From an uncultured Collinsella sp. (lineage in GTDB: Bacteria; Actinomycetota; Coriobacteriia; Coriobacteriales; Coriobacteriaceae): a DNA stretch of 21,179 bases. How positions within the stretch are numbered: the first letter of the stretch is position 1; every line of letters begins with the position of its first letter. Made by a program: the position numbers and the translations under genes. Shown piece after piece: positions 14,178-21,179 of the stretch. Location: positions 1 to 21,179 of the forward strand of contig URYW01000025.1 in NCBI GenBank assembly GCA_900552145.1, given 5' to 3'. The notes under the pieces are model-generated. The model worked only from the letters and a program-made list of their open reading frames with translations, searched no databases and was not told where the DNA came from.

Positions 14178-15450
14178 GAATGCCCACGTCGTCGACCCGT
14201 CCGTCGAGCTTGACGGTGTCGTTGACGTCCTGATTGACGGCGACAAGATCGCCGAGGTCGGCGAGAATCTCGCCGTCGAGGGAGCCGAGGTCCGCGACCT
14301 TTCCGGCAAGTACCTCGTCCCTGGCCTGGTGGATATGCACGTTCACCTTCGCGAGCCCGGCTACGAGGTCAAAGAGGACATCGAGAGCGGCACCCGCGCA
14401 GCTGCCAAGGGCGGCTTTACCGGCGTGTGCGCCATGCCCAACACCGATCCCGTCACCGATAACGGCACCGTCGTGGAGTTCGTCAAGTCCCGCGCTGCCG
14501 AGGTCGGTCACTGCCGCGTCTATCCGTCGGGTGCCATGACCCGCGGTCTTAAGGGCGAGGCCATGTCCGAGATGGGCGATATGGTCGCCCACGGCGCCGT
14601 CGCCTTCACCGACGACGGTCGCGGCGTGCAGGGCGCGGGTATGCTCCGTCGTTGCATGGACTACGGCAAGATGTTCGGCAAGGTCTTTATGAGCCACTGC
14701 CAGGACGAGGACCTGGTCGGCCACGGCCAGATCAACGAGGGCAAGGTCTCGACCCGTCTGGCTCTCGAGGGTTGGCCGGCTGCCGGCGAGGAGCTCCAGA
14801 TCGCCCGCGACATCGAGATCGCCAAGCTGACTGGTGCCAAGCTGCACATCCAGCACATCTCCACCGCCCATGGCCTGGAGATCGTGCGTGCCGGTAAGGC
14901 CGCTGGCGTTCAGGTTACCTGCGAGGCTACCCCGCACCACATGTTCCTGACCGAGAACGACCTGGACGAGACCTACAACACCTCGCTCAAGGTCAATCCG
15001 CCGCTGCGTACCGAGGAGGATGCCGAGGCCATCCGTCAGGGCGTCATCGACGGCACCGTCGACGTTATCGTCACCGATCACGCTCCCCACACCCCGTGGG
15101 AGAAGGCCCGCGAGTTCGAGCTTGCGCCCTTTGGCATGATCGGTCTCGAGACCTCGCTGTCGCTCGTGCTCACCGAGCTGGTCAACACGGGCAAGATGAG
15201 CATGGGCCGTATGGTCGAGCTCATGGCCATCAAGCCGCGTGAGATCCTGGGCCTCGACCAGGTTCGGGTCAAGGTGGGCTCCGTTGCCGACCTGACCGTA
15301 TTCGACCCCTCTGCCACCTGGACGGTCGGCGAGGACGGTTACGAGTCGCGCGCCGAGAACTCCGGTTTTGCCGGCCGCACGCTTACCGGTCGTGCCACCG
15401 ATGTGTTTGTCGGCGGTAAGCAGACGCTCGCCGACGGCTGCATCTGCTAG
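14161..15450 (+). CDS. pyrC: Dihydroorotase
   Basis: Zinc amidohydrolase closing carbamoyl aspartate to dihydroorotate. 429 residues, the long class I type. Seen: the metal motif DMHVHLREPG (His60 and His62), AMPNTDPVTDN, HCQDED and HIQHISTAHG with further metal-binding His, and TDHAPHTPWEK with the catalytic Asp. The ATG at 14161 overlaps pyrB by 17 bases and has GGAGG at 14148-14152. The frame extends upstream only as a shadow within pyrB. A hairpin separates it from pyrK. Confidence 0.96.
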   Translation: MALLLKNAHVVDPSVELDGVVDVLIDGDKIAEVGENLAVEGAEVRDLSGKYLVPGLVDMHVHLREPGYEVKEDIESGTRAAAKGGFTGVCAMPNTDPVTDNGTVVEFVKSRAAEVGHCRVYPSGAMTRGLKGEAMSEMGDMVAHGAVAFTDDGRGVQGAGMLRRCMDYGKMFGKVFMSHCQDEDLVGHGQINEGKVSTRLALEGWPAAGEELQIARDIEIAKLTGAKLHIQHISTAHGLEIVRAGKAAGVQVTCEATPHHMFLTENDLDETYNTSLKVNPPLRTEEDAEAIRQGVIDGTVDVIVTDHAPHTPWEKAREFELAPFGMIGLETSLSLVLTELVNTGKMSMGRMVELMAIKPREILGLDQVRVKVGSVADLTVFDPSATWTVGEDGYESRAENSGFAGRTLTGRATDVFVGGKQTLADGCIC

Positions 15451-15470
15451 CATAGCCTTATCGCTTTTGT

Positions 15471-15508
15471 GCGCGGTGCCCTTGCGGTGCCGCGCTTTCT
15501 GTTCGTTT
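15471..15508 (+). terminator. Hairpin with T-rich tail between pyrC and pyrK
   Basis: GCGCGGTGCC (15471-15480) pairs with GGTGCCGCGC (15486-15495) over 10 pairs, two of them G-U, around the loop CTTGC. The following TTTCTGTTCGTTTT is T-rich but broken. It is probably a partial terminator or processing site that lowers expression of pyrK-pyrD-pyrF relative to pyrR-pyrB-pyrC. Confidence 0.5.
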
Positions 15509-15511
15509 TGA

Positions 15512-15527
15512 CCATGCAACCGCATGG
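15512..15527 (+). repeat. Small inverted repeat just upstream of pyrK
   Basis: CCATGC-AACC-GCATGG forms a perfect 6-bp stem with a tetraloop, ending 6 bases before the pyrK ribosome binding site (GGAG at 15534-15537). It could modulate pyrK translation. No known protein site is recognised. Confidence 0.35.
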
Positions 15528-15542
15528 GGGATTGGAGCGTCT

Positions 15543-16334
15543 ATGCCCACACCTTCCACTGCACGCATGCACGACTTCGAGGTCGTCTCGAACCAGGAGA
15601 TCGCCGACGGCATCTTCTCGCTCGTCATCTCGGCCCCCAAGCTTGCAAGTGCGCTCAAGCCCGGTCAGTTTGTGAACATTGCCGTGCCCGGCGATGCGTC
15701 CTCGCTGCTTCGCGTGCCCCTGAGCTTCTATCGCGCCGACGCCCAGGCCGGTACCGTCGAGCTGTGGTACGCCGTCGTGGGTGACGACACCCGTCGTCTG
15801 TCGCAGATGGCCCCCGGCTCCAAGTCCAACCTGTTGGGCCCTGGCGGCCGCGGCTGGCTTGTTCCCGAGGGCACTAGGAAGGCGCTGCTCGTGGCGGGCG
15901 GCATCGGCGTTCCGCCCGTGCTCTGCCTCGCCGGCATGCTTGCCGGGCAGGGCGTGGATGTCGACGTGTGCCTGGGCTTTGGCACCGCTTCCAAGGCCGT
16001 GGGCATCGATGAGTTCCGCTCGCTGTGCGATACGGTCGACGTATGCACCGACGACGGCTCGTTGGGCACGCACGGCTTCTGCACCGATCCTGCCGCCGAG
16101 CTGCTCGGCGAGGGCGGTTATGACTACGTCGCCAGCTGCGGTCCCGCCGTCATGATGAAGAAGGTCGCCGCCGCTGCCGCCGAGGCCGGTGCGTACTGCG
16201 AGGTGTCGCTCGAGCGTATGATGAGCTGTGGCTTTGGCGCCTGCAACACCTGCAATGTAGAGACGGTCGACGGTATGAAGGGCGCCTGCATGTGCGGCCC
16301 CGTGTTCGATGCTTCCAAGGTGGTGGTCTTCTAG
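15543..16334 (+). CDS. pyrK: Dihydroorotate dehydrogenase electron-transfer subunit
   Basis: FAD and 2Fe-2S flavoprotein that passes electrons from PyrD to NAD+ in the class 1B enzyme. 263 residues. Seen: a ferredoxin-reductase-like FAD domain with RVPLSFY (57-63), an NAD-binding domain starting KALLVAGGIGVPPVL, and a C-terminal 2Fe-2S binding set Cys229-x4-Cys-x2-Cys-x11-Cys (CGFGACNTC then KGACMCG), matching the B. subtilis PyrK spacing. ATG with GGAG 5 nt upstream. Its stop codon overlaps the pyrD start. Its presence shows that dihydroorotate oxidation here is NAD-linked and suited to anaerobic growth. Confidence 0.95.
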   Translation: MPTPSTARMHDFEVVSNQEIADGIFSLVISAPKLASALKPGQFVNIAVPGDASSLLRVPLSFYRADAQAGTVELWYAVVGDDTRRLSQMAPGSKSNLLGPGGRGWLVPEGTRKALLVAGGIGVPPVLCLAGMLAGQGVDVDVCLGFGTASKAVGIDEFRSLCDTVDVCTDDGSLGTHGFCTDPAAELLGEGGYDYVASCGPAVMMKKVAAAAAEAGAYCEVSLERMMSCGFGACNTCNVETVDGMKGACMCGPVFDASKVVVF

Positions 16335-17257
16335 TGGGTACCGTGAACATGGCCGTCGATTTCGGCGGCGTCAAGATGCAGAACCCCATCAACACCGCAG
16401 CCGGTACCTTTGGCTACGGTTGGCAGTTCCAGAACTTCTTTGATGTTTCCCAGCTGGGCGCCATCACCACCAAGGGTTGCGCCGCCGAGCCCTGGCCCGG
16501 CAACCCCGCGCCCCGCATGGCCGAGATTCCCGGCGGTATGATTAACTCCGTGGGCCTTCAGAACCCCGGCGTGGCCGCTTTTGCCCGCGAGTCCGGTCCG
16601 TGGCTCGAGCAGCTCTCCAAGGACGGTTGTCAGGTCATCTGTCAGGTCGCCGGTCACTCCGTCGAGGAGTTTGTCCGCGCGCTCGAGATGTATGTCGAGC
16701 TGTGCCCCTGGGCTGCCGGCTACGAGATCAACGTCAGCTGCCCCAATATTGCCGCCGGCGGTGCCGCCATGGGCTCCTCGCCCGAGGGCGCCTCTTCCGT
16801 TATGGCTGCCTGCCGTAAGGTGACCGATAAGCCGCTGTTCGTAAAGATGGCTCCGGTTAACGTTGCCGAGATTGCCAAGGCTCTCGAGGCCGCCGGCGCC
16901 GACGGCCTTTCGGTCATTAACTCCATCCAGGGCATGGCCATCGACGTCCATACCCGCAAGTCCCGTGTGGCCAAGCCCAAGGGCGGCCTTTCGGGCCCGC
17001 TGTGCCACCACATCGCCGTTCGCATGGTCTGGGAGGTCGCTCAGGCCGTCGATATCCCCATCAACGGTGTCGGCGGTGTCATGACGGGCGAAGATGCGGC
17101 CGAGTTTATCCTGGCTGGCGCCACCTGCGTGTCGGTCGGCATGGCCAACTTCGTCGATCCGTGCGCTTCGCTCAAGATCGCGCACGAGCTCGAGGCCTGG
17201 GCGGAGTCCCAGGGCGTGAAGGACATCAACGAACTGGTAGGTGCTTTCGAATGCTAG
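16334..17257 (+). CDS. pyrD: Dihydroorotate dehydrogenase, class 1B catalytic subunit
   Basis: FMN enzyme oxidising dihydroorotate to orotate in partnership with PyrK. About 307 residues. Seen: NPINTAAGTFGYG, the FMN-contacting ITTKG, INSVGLQNPG, and EINVSCPNI with the catalytic Cys136 that marks class 1 enzymes (class 2 has Ser), then VKMAP, INGVGGVMTGEDA and SVGMANF. Start: GTG 16334 overlaps the pyrK stop (TAGTG) and has AAGGTGG 10 nt upstream. A GTG at 16343 and an ATG at 16349 are alternatives. It overlaps pyrF by 7 bases. Confidence 0.96.
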   Translation: MGTVNMAVDFGGVKMQNPINTAAGTFGYGWQFQNFFDVSQLGAITTKGCAAEPWPGNPAPRMAEIPGGMINSVGLQNPGVAAFARESGPWLEQLSKDGCQVICQVAGHSVEEFVRALEMYVELCPWAAGYEINVSCPNIAAGGAAMGSSPEGASSVMAACRKVTDKPLFVKMAPVNVAEIAKALEAAGADGLSVINSIQGMAIDVHTRKSRVAKPKGGLSGPLCHHIAVRMVWEVAQAVDIPINGVGGVMTGEDAAEFILAGATCVSVGMANFVDPCASLKIAHELEAWAESQGVKDINELVGAFEC

Positions 17258-17967
17258 AGACCGATGCCCGCGACCGCGTTATCGTCGCTCTCGACTGCGA
17301 TCGTGAGCGTGCGCTCGAGCTTGCCCACGAGCTTTCGGGCCATGCCGCCTGGCTCAAGGTTGGCATGACGCTCTATTACGCCGAGGGTCCTGAGATCGTC
17401 AAGACGTTCAAGGACCTGGGCTTTAAGGTCTTCCTTGACCTTAAGTTCCATGATATTCCGCATCAGGTTCGCGGTGCCGCCCGTTCGGCCTCGCTTGCCG
17501 GTGCCGACCTGCTCTCGGTTCACGGCTTGGGTTCGGGCGCCATGCTCGCTGCCTGCCGCGAGGGTGCCGAGGAGGCGCGCGAGGACCGCGCCAAGCTCGT
17601 CGCCATCACCGTGCTCACGAGCATGAATCAGGATGCCTTGAGCGAGATCGGCGTCGAGTCGCCCGTGGCCGAGGAGGCCGCCCGCCTGGCAAAGCTCGCT
17701 CAGGCCAACGGCATCGATGGCGTCGTGTGCTCGCCGATGGAGGCTCACGACATGCGTGAGCTGCTGGGCCCTGATGCCCTGATCGTGACTCCGGGTGTGC
17801 GTCCGGTGGGTGCCGCCCTTGGTGACCAGTCCCGCGTGGCGACGCCTTCCCAGGCTATCGAGCGTGGCGCAAGCCACATTGTGGTGGGCCGTCCCATCAC
17901 CGGTGCCGACGATCCGGTTGCCGCCTTTGACGCCATCGTCGCCGAGCTGGTCGAAAACGTCGCGTAA
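17251..17967 (+). CDS. pyrF: Orotidine 5'-phosphate decarboxylase
   Basis: Last step to UMP, a TIM-barrel decarboxylase. 238 residues. Seen: VIVALDCD, WLKVGMTLYYAEGP, the catalytic DLKFHDIPH (Asp63, Lys65 and Asp68), ITVLTSM, LIVTPGVRP and the phosphate-binding GRPITGADDP. The ATG lies inside the end of pyrD (ATGCTAG), with GGTAGGTG 8 nt upstream. The frame extends about 83 codons further upstream but only as a shadow of pyrD. Last gene of the operon. pyrE, which makes its substrate, is not in the window. Confidence 0.97.
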   Translation: MLETDARDRVIVALDCDRERALELAHELSGHAAWLKVGMTLYYAEGPEIVKTFKDLGFKVFLDLKFHDIPHQVRGAARSASLAGADLLSVHGLGSGAMLAACREGAEEAREDRAKLVAITVLTSMNQDALSEIGVESPVAEEAARLAKLAQANGIDGVVCSPMEAHDMRELLGPDALIVTPGVRPVGAALGDQSRVATPSQAIERGASHIVVGRPITGADDPVAAFDAIVAELVENVA

Positions 17968-18012
17968 AAGATTCCCCTAAGTCACCACTTTTGGGTTTCA
18001 TTAGCACAAAAT

Positions 18013-18070
18013 AGCCCCTGTGCCTGCGTAAACTTTCCCATCCTTTGTGTGGAATCGCAGGTCAGGGGCT
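18013..18070 (+). repeat. Long interrupted inverted repeat after pyrF
   Basis: AGCCCCTG-tg-CCTGCG (18013-18028) pairs with CGCAGG-t-CAGGGGCT (18056-18070): 14 pairs with a small internal loop and a 27-base loop. No T run follows. It may end the pyr transcript with factor help, or belong to the mihF leader. It is the only candidate terminator after pyrF. Confidence 0.5.
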
Positions 18071-18130
18071 TAACTTTGGGCGCAGTATATTGCACTTTTT
18101 GCGGGTATCGTCTAACCTATGGAGCCGCGA

Positions 18131-18167
18131 TTGGGCATTTTGTACGTTCTACGTGCTAAAATGCCAA
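18131..18167 (+). repeat. Nested inverted repeat upstream of mihF
   Basis: TTGGgCATTTT and AAAATGCCAA form 10 pairs with one bulged G around an inner ACGT-tct-ACGT dyad. It ends about 40 bases before the mihF ATG. It contains TTGGGC and TAAAAT, which could serve as promoter boxes although their spacing (20 bp) is long. Either an operator on the promoter or a leader hairpin. Confidence 0.45.
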
Positions 18168-18206
18168 TTATTGAATCAGATATAACCCAACTATTTGGAG
18201 GTACGA

Positions 18207-18515
18207 ATGGCACTCCCTCAGCTTACCGATGAGCAGCGCAAGCAGGCTCTTGAGAAGGCTGCTGCCGCACGTCACGCCCGCGCTGAGCTTCGCGAGCAGA
18301 TCAAGAAGGGCGAGAAGTCCCTCGAGTCCGTGCTCAACTCCGATGACCCCATCGCTTCCCGCATGAAGGTTTCCACCCTCATCGAGTCTCTTCCTGGTTA
18401 TGGCAAGGCCAAGGCCGCCAAGATCATGGAGGAGCTCGGTATCTCCGCTACCCGTCGCGTCCAGGGCCTCGGCGTCCGTCAGCGCGAGCAGCTCCTCGAG
18501 CAGCTGACCAAATAA
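18207..18515 (+). CDS. mihF: Integration host factor, actinobacterial type (mIHF)
   Basis: Small basic nucleoid protein of actinobacteria, unrelated in sequence to E. coli IHF. 102 residues from the ATG at 18207, which has GGAGG 5 nt before it. Seen: a Lys/Arg/Ala-rich helical N-terminus (LTDEQRKQALEKAAAARHAR), EQIKKGEKSLESVL, and the C-terminal DNA-binding part STLIESLPGYGKAKAAKIMEELG followed by RRVQGLGVRQREQLLE. The next gene is gmk, as in mycobacteria and other actinobacteria, which supports the call. In known species it bends DNA and is essential or nearly so. Confidence 0.95.
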   Translation: MALPQLTDEQRKQALEKAAAARHARAELREQIKKGEKSLESVLNSDDPIASRMKVSTLIESLPGYGKAKAAKIMEELGISATRRVQGLGVRQREQLLEQLTK

Positions 18516-19085
18516 GTGAGCGCTCAGGATTCCAAGCTCTTTGTGATTTCTGGACCGTCAGGCGCAGGCAAGGGTACGCTCGTCACTCGTGTGCGCGAGC
18601 GCCGCTCGAACCTGGGCCTGACGGTTTCGGCTACCACGCGAGCACCACGCAAAGGTGAGGTCGACGGCGTCAACTACTTTTTTCTGACGCGCGAGGAGTT
18701 CGACCGCCGCGTGGCAAACGGCGAGTTTGTTGAGTGGGCCGAGGTCCACGGTAACTGCTACGGCACGTTGGTGAGCGAGGTCACATCCAAGCTCGCCTCG
18801 GGCGCGTCTCTGATTTTGGAGATCGATGTCCAGGGCGCCCTTCAGGTGAAGGAGCGTTTCCCCGAGGCCGTGCTGATCTTTATCAAGCCGCCTTCGCTTG
18901 AGGTGCTCCGCGAGCGTCTAGTCGGTCGCGGTACCGAGACGCCCGAGACAATCGAGCTGCGTATGGCAAACGCCGCCGATGAGCTTGCCCTTGCCGACCG
19001 CTACGACGACGTCGTGGTTAATGACGATCTCGACCGCGCGACCGATGAGCTCGTTCGCGTTCTCGATATGCATGAAAGGATTTGA
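18516..19085 (+). CDS. gmk: Guanylate kinase
   Basis: Phosphorylates GMP to GDP with ATP. 189 residues. Seen: P-loop GPSGAGKGT (13-21), the GMP-binding SATTRAPRKGEVDGVNYFF, EFVEWAEVHGNCYGT, EIDVQGALQVK, and the lid region with RLVGRGTETPE. The GTG start follows the mihF TAA with no gap and lacks a strong ribosome binding site, so it probably depends on translational coupling. It is followed closely by rpoZ, a pairing that is common in bacteria. Confidence 0.97.
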   Translation: MSAQDSKLFVISGPSGAGKGTLVTRVRERRSNLGLTVSATTRAPRKGEVDGVNYFFLTREEFDRRVANGEFVEWAEVHGNCYGTLVSEVTSKLASGASLILEIDVQGALQVKERFPEAVLIFIKPPSLEVLRERLVGRGTETPETIELRMANAADELALADRYDDVVVNDDLDRATDELVRVLDMHERI

Positions 19086-19090
19086 GGTCC

Positions 19091-19372
19091 GTGTCCGTTG
19101 TAAAGCCTTGCATTGACGATCTTCTGGAGAAGACCGATCACAACCGCTTCCTGCTTGCTTCGCTTGCCTCCAAGCGCGCCTGCGACATCAATAGCATGCT
19201 GCGTGGCCAGCACAACCGCGTGCTTGCCGTCCAGGATGTCGATGACATCACCATCGGGCTTTCCGGTGCCGATACCATCTCGATGGCTATGGACGAGATT
19301 GTCGACGGCGACATCTCTTACGACGAGGCCCGTTACGAGAAGGCGCTCGGCCACAAGGTTGCTGAAGCCTAA
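19091..19372 (+). CDS. rpoZ: DNA-directed RNA polymerase subunit omega
   Basis: Small subunit that helps fold and assemble the beta' subunit. 93 residues. Seen: KPCIDDLLEKTDHNRFLLASLASKRACDIN, matching the family's KRARQIN-type helix, then a Val/Asp-rich stretch and a C-terminal EARYEKALGHKV. Start: GTG 19091, with AAGGA at 19076-19080 ten nt away. An in-frame TTG at 19082 overlapping the gmk stop is only 1 nt from that site and is less likely. Confidence 0.93.
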   Translation: MSVVKPCIDDLLEKTDHNRFLLASLASKRACDINSMLRGQHNRVLAVQDVDDITIGLSGADTISMAMDEIVDGDISYDEARYEKALGHKVAEA

Positions 19373-20617
19373 ATGGCAGCTCGCGTCTGTCTGGTCCACT
19401 ATCACGAGGTTGGACTGAAGGGCAAGAACCGCGCACATTTTGAGCATATCCTCATGGATAACATCAAGGCGGCCTTGGCCGCCTTTTCCGTGAATGCCGT
19501 GTCTCGAATTTCCGGTTATATCCTCGTGACCTTTAACGAGCATCAGGCCGATGAGGCGGCGCGTGTCATTCGCACCGTTCCCGGCGTTGCTCGTGTGTCT
19601 TTGGCGTATCACACTAACCGCGACCCGCAGGAGTACTGCGCCGCCGCCGTGAAGGCGCTGCGCGAGTTTGGTTCCTTCGATTCGTTTAAGGTGCACGCCA
19701 AGCGCTCCAATACTGACTATGAGCTAACCTCGATTGACATCAATCGTCAGGTGGGCGAGGTGCTGTGCGAGGCGTTTCCTGATAAAAAGGTTCAGATGCA
19801 CGACCCCGATGCGATGGTGCACGTACTGGTGGTCCAGGGTAGCGTTTATGTGTACGCGCGCTCCGAGCGCGGCGTGGGCGGTCTGCCGGTGGGTTCTGCC
19901 GGCAAGGTCGTGACGCTGCTTTCCTCGGGTATCGATTCTCCGGTGGCGACCTGGATGCTCGCGCGTCGCGGCGCGGTGTGCGTGCCGGTACATTTCTCTG
20001 GTCGTCCGCAGACGCCCGATACGAGCGAGTATTTGGTGCAGGACATCATCCGTGCGCTTGAGCCGGGTGTCCAGATCGGCCGCCTGTACGTGGTGCCGTT
20101 TGGCGACTGCCAGCGTGAGATTTCGGTTACCTGTCCCAGCAATCTGCGCGTGATCATGTATCGCCGCATTATGTATTCGGTTGCCGAGCGCATTGCACAC
20201 ATCGAGGGCGCCAAGGCCATCGTTACGGGCGAATCGCTTGGGCAGGTTGCCTCCCAAACGCTTGAGAACATCATGGCCGTCAACGAGGCCGTGAAGATCC
20301 CCGTGTTCCGCCCTCTCATCGGTTCGGACAAGCAGGAGATCATCGCGCGCGCCGAGGAGATCGGTACGTTCGATATCTCGACTGAGGCCGCTCCCGACTG
20401 CTGCACGCTATTTATGCCGCGCCGTCCCGAGACGCACGCTAAACTCGATGCTGTGCATGAGGCCTGGGAGTTGTTCGATCACGAGGAGATGATCGAGCGC
20501 CTGCTCAAGCAGGCCGAGTACATCGACTTCGAGAGCAACACGTATAAGGCCCCTAAGACCTTAAAGCGCAAACATTCGGAGCTTGCTCCGCGTGAGATTT
20601 ACCAAGATCACGAGTAA
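19373..20617 (+). CDS. thiI: tRNA 4-thiouridine synthase ThiI, short form without rhodanese domain
   Basis: Adenylates U8 of tRNA and transfers sulfur to give s4U. Some homologues also serve thiamin thiazole synthesis. 414 residues. Seen: an N-terminal ferredoxin-like and THUMP region (HYHEVGLKGKNR, up to about 165), the PP-loop ATPase motif LLSSGIDSPVATWML (SSGIDS at 184-189), GESLGQVASQT, and APDCCTLFMPRRPETHAKL with Cys343/344 at the position of the conserved active-site Cys. The rhodanese domain of the E. coli enzyme is absent, as in Bacillus, where a dedicated cysteine desulfurase supplies sulfur; none is seen here. The ATG follows the rpoZ TAA directly. Confidence 0.95.
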   Translation: MAARVCLVHYHEVGLKGKNRAHFEHILMDNIKAALAAFSVNAVSRISGYILVTFNEHQADEAARVIRTVPGVARVSLAYHTNRDPQEYCAAAVKALREFGSFDSFKVHAKRSNTDYELTSIDINRQVGEVLCEAFPDKKVQMHDPDAMVHVLVVQGSVYVYARSERGVGGLPVGSAGKVVTLLSSGIDSPVATWMLARRGAVCVPVHFSGRPQTPDTSEYLVQDIIRALEPGVQIGRLYVVPFGDCQREISVTCPSNLRVIMYRRIMYSVAERIAHIEGAKAIVTGESLGQVASQTLENIMAVNEAVKIPVFRPLIGSDKQEIIARAEEIGTFDISTEAAPDCCTLFMPRRPETHAKLDAVHEAWELFDHEEMIERLLKQAEYIDFESNTYKAPKTLKRKHSELAPREIYQDHE

Positions 20618-20627
20618 TTTTGTGCAT

Positions 20628-20660
20628 AGACCGACGATGCGTCTGCATCGTCGGTCTTTT
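20628..20660 (+). terminator. Intrinsic terminator after thiI
   Basis: A perfect 13-bp stem (AGACCGACGATGC, 20628-20640 with 20645-20657), loop GTCT, then TTTT. It starts 10 bases after the thiI stop and closes the mihF-gmk-rpoZ-thiI unit. Confidence 0.93.
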
Positions 20661-20732
20661 GCTATCTGGGCATTTTGCGGCTAAGTGTTCATTTGCTGAC
20701 GTGTGCTTGAATAAATGGACAGATTTGTGCAA

Positions 20733-20773
20733 GGTTTTGGTCAGCTTTTGGTTTGACCGCTAAAACCGGTTTT
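20733..20773 (+). repeat. Overlapping inverted repeats upstream of comEA
   Basis: GGTTTTGGTCA (20733-20743) pairs with TGACC-gct-AAAACC (20754-20767), 11 pairs with a 3-base bulge. Its last arm is also half of the perfect 12-base palindrome AAAACCGGTTTT (20762-20773), so the two cannot form together. It could be an operator or a leader switch for comEA. Confidence 0.4.
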
Positions 20774-20830
20774 GGAGCGTGGCTGTTGCAGGGCTCTTTT
20801 CCTGACACGATGTTGTTGGGAGGTTTTGCT

Positions 20831-21179
20831 ATGGCGCAGCGCGAACAACACGAACGGGTCAAACGGATGGACCGCTTGGCGGACAAGCTGCTCGGTCATA
20901 AGGCAGTGGTGATGGCGATACTGGTTGTCATTGCGATGGCGAGCGGCTTGGCGATGGCGAACCTTGGCGGCGGTGCCAGCGGCGTGTCTTTTGAGCGGAC
21001 TGATGGTTCGGGCTCGTTGGTGGAGCCGGGATCCGGCGATGCTTCGAGCGGAAAGACATCCGAAGGCTCTTCGCCTAAGGCGTCTGCTGCGGCAGAGGTC
21101 TATGTCGATGTTGATGGCGCCGTTGTGTCGCCCGGCGTATATCGTCTCAAGGACGGCGCGCGGGTGGCTCAGGCGATTG
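20831..21179 (+). CDS. comEA: ComEA-like competence protein, 3'-truncated by the window edge
   Basis: N-terminal 116 residues of a membrane-anchored DNA-uptake protein. Seen: a charged N-terminus (QREQHERVKRMDRLADK), one membrane segment at about 24-45 (VVMAILVVIAMASGLAMA), a Gly/Ser-rich linker at about 46-88, and the start of an SLBB domain (EVYVDVDGAVVSPGVYRL), which in ComEA precedes the helix-hairpin-helix DNA-binding domain. That last domain lies beyond the window, so the call rests on layout and the SLBB start. The ATG has GGGAGG 7 nt upstream. The thiI terminator lies before it, so it begins a new transcription unit, probably with comEC downstream (not visible). Confidence 0.82.
   Translation, partial: MAQREQHERVKRMDRLADKLLGHKAVVMAILVVIAMASGLAMANLGGGASGVSFERTDGSGSLVEPGSGDASSGKTSEGSSPKASAAAEVYVDVDGAVVSPGVYRLKDGARVAQAI

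Noticed and set aside
14128..15525. Open frame of 465 codons antisense to pyrC
   Set aside because: It is a shadow of pyrC codon usage, with no motif, and runs across the pyrC-pyrK hairpin.
17002..17250. Upstream extension of the pyrF frame
   Set aside because: The extension lies wholly within pyrD in another frame. Its residues are Arg/Gly-rich with no family similarity, and a good start with ribosome binding site exists at 17251.

Overview
The window reads as part of the chromosome of an anaerobic actinobacterium of the class Coriobacteriia, most likely Collinsella or a close relative (inference). The evidence is GC-rich coding sequence, an actinobacterial-type integration host factor (mIHF) next to gmk, a fermentative AdhE, the non-mevalonate (MEP) isoprenoid pathway, and an NAD-linked class 1B dihydroorotate dehydrogenase (PyrD plus PyrK). 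Other actinobacteria more often use the membrane-bound class 2 enzyme.

Region 1 (1-7090, + strand): a tightly packed operon uppS(partial)-cdsA-dxr-rseP-like-ispG-proS. It joins isoprenoid precursor synthesis (Dxr, IspG), the lipid carrier for cell-wall assembly (UppS), CDP-diacylglycerol synthesis (CdsA), a site-2 protease and prolyl-tRNA synthetase. A strong terminator follows proS. The site-2 protease carries an unusual insert of about 110 residues that resembles a winged helix. The first 60 bases of uppS carry a cluster of changes in a near-invariant motif.

Region 2 (7113-10830, - strand): a phosphotransferase of the aminoglycoside/choline kinase fold and a full-length bifunctional AdhE, each with its own ribosome binding site and hairpins downstream. 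Two LacI-type operator-like dyads lie upstream of adhE.

Region 3 (about 10843-11902): a small mobile element. It is a REP-associated (Y1/HUH) transposase gene framed by inverted repeats of about 51 bp.

Region 4 (11901-12275, - strand): rpmB, encoding a zinc-ribbon L28, with its own terminator and an extended -10 promoter.

Region 5 (about 12480-17967, + strand): the pyrimidine operon pyrR-pyrB-pyrC-pyrK-pyrD-pyrF. Its leader can fold into three competing stems ending in an intrinsic terminator. A 35-codon reading frame runs through that terminator to the pyrR ribosome binding site. carAB and pyrE are not in the window. A second hairpin lies between pyrC and pyrK.

Region 6 (18207-20660, + strand): mihF-gmk-rpoZ-thiI, almost without spacing, closed by a terminator. 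Its upstream region holds two sizeable inverted repeats. The window ends inside comEA, a DNA-uptake gene with a structured leader.

Most of the window is core metabolism. The items most worth a second look are the insert in the site-2 protease, the pyr leader, the transposase element and the dyads upstream of adhE.
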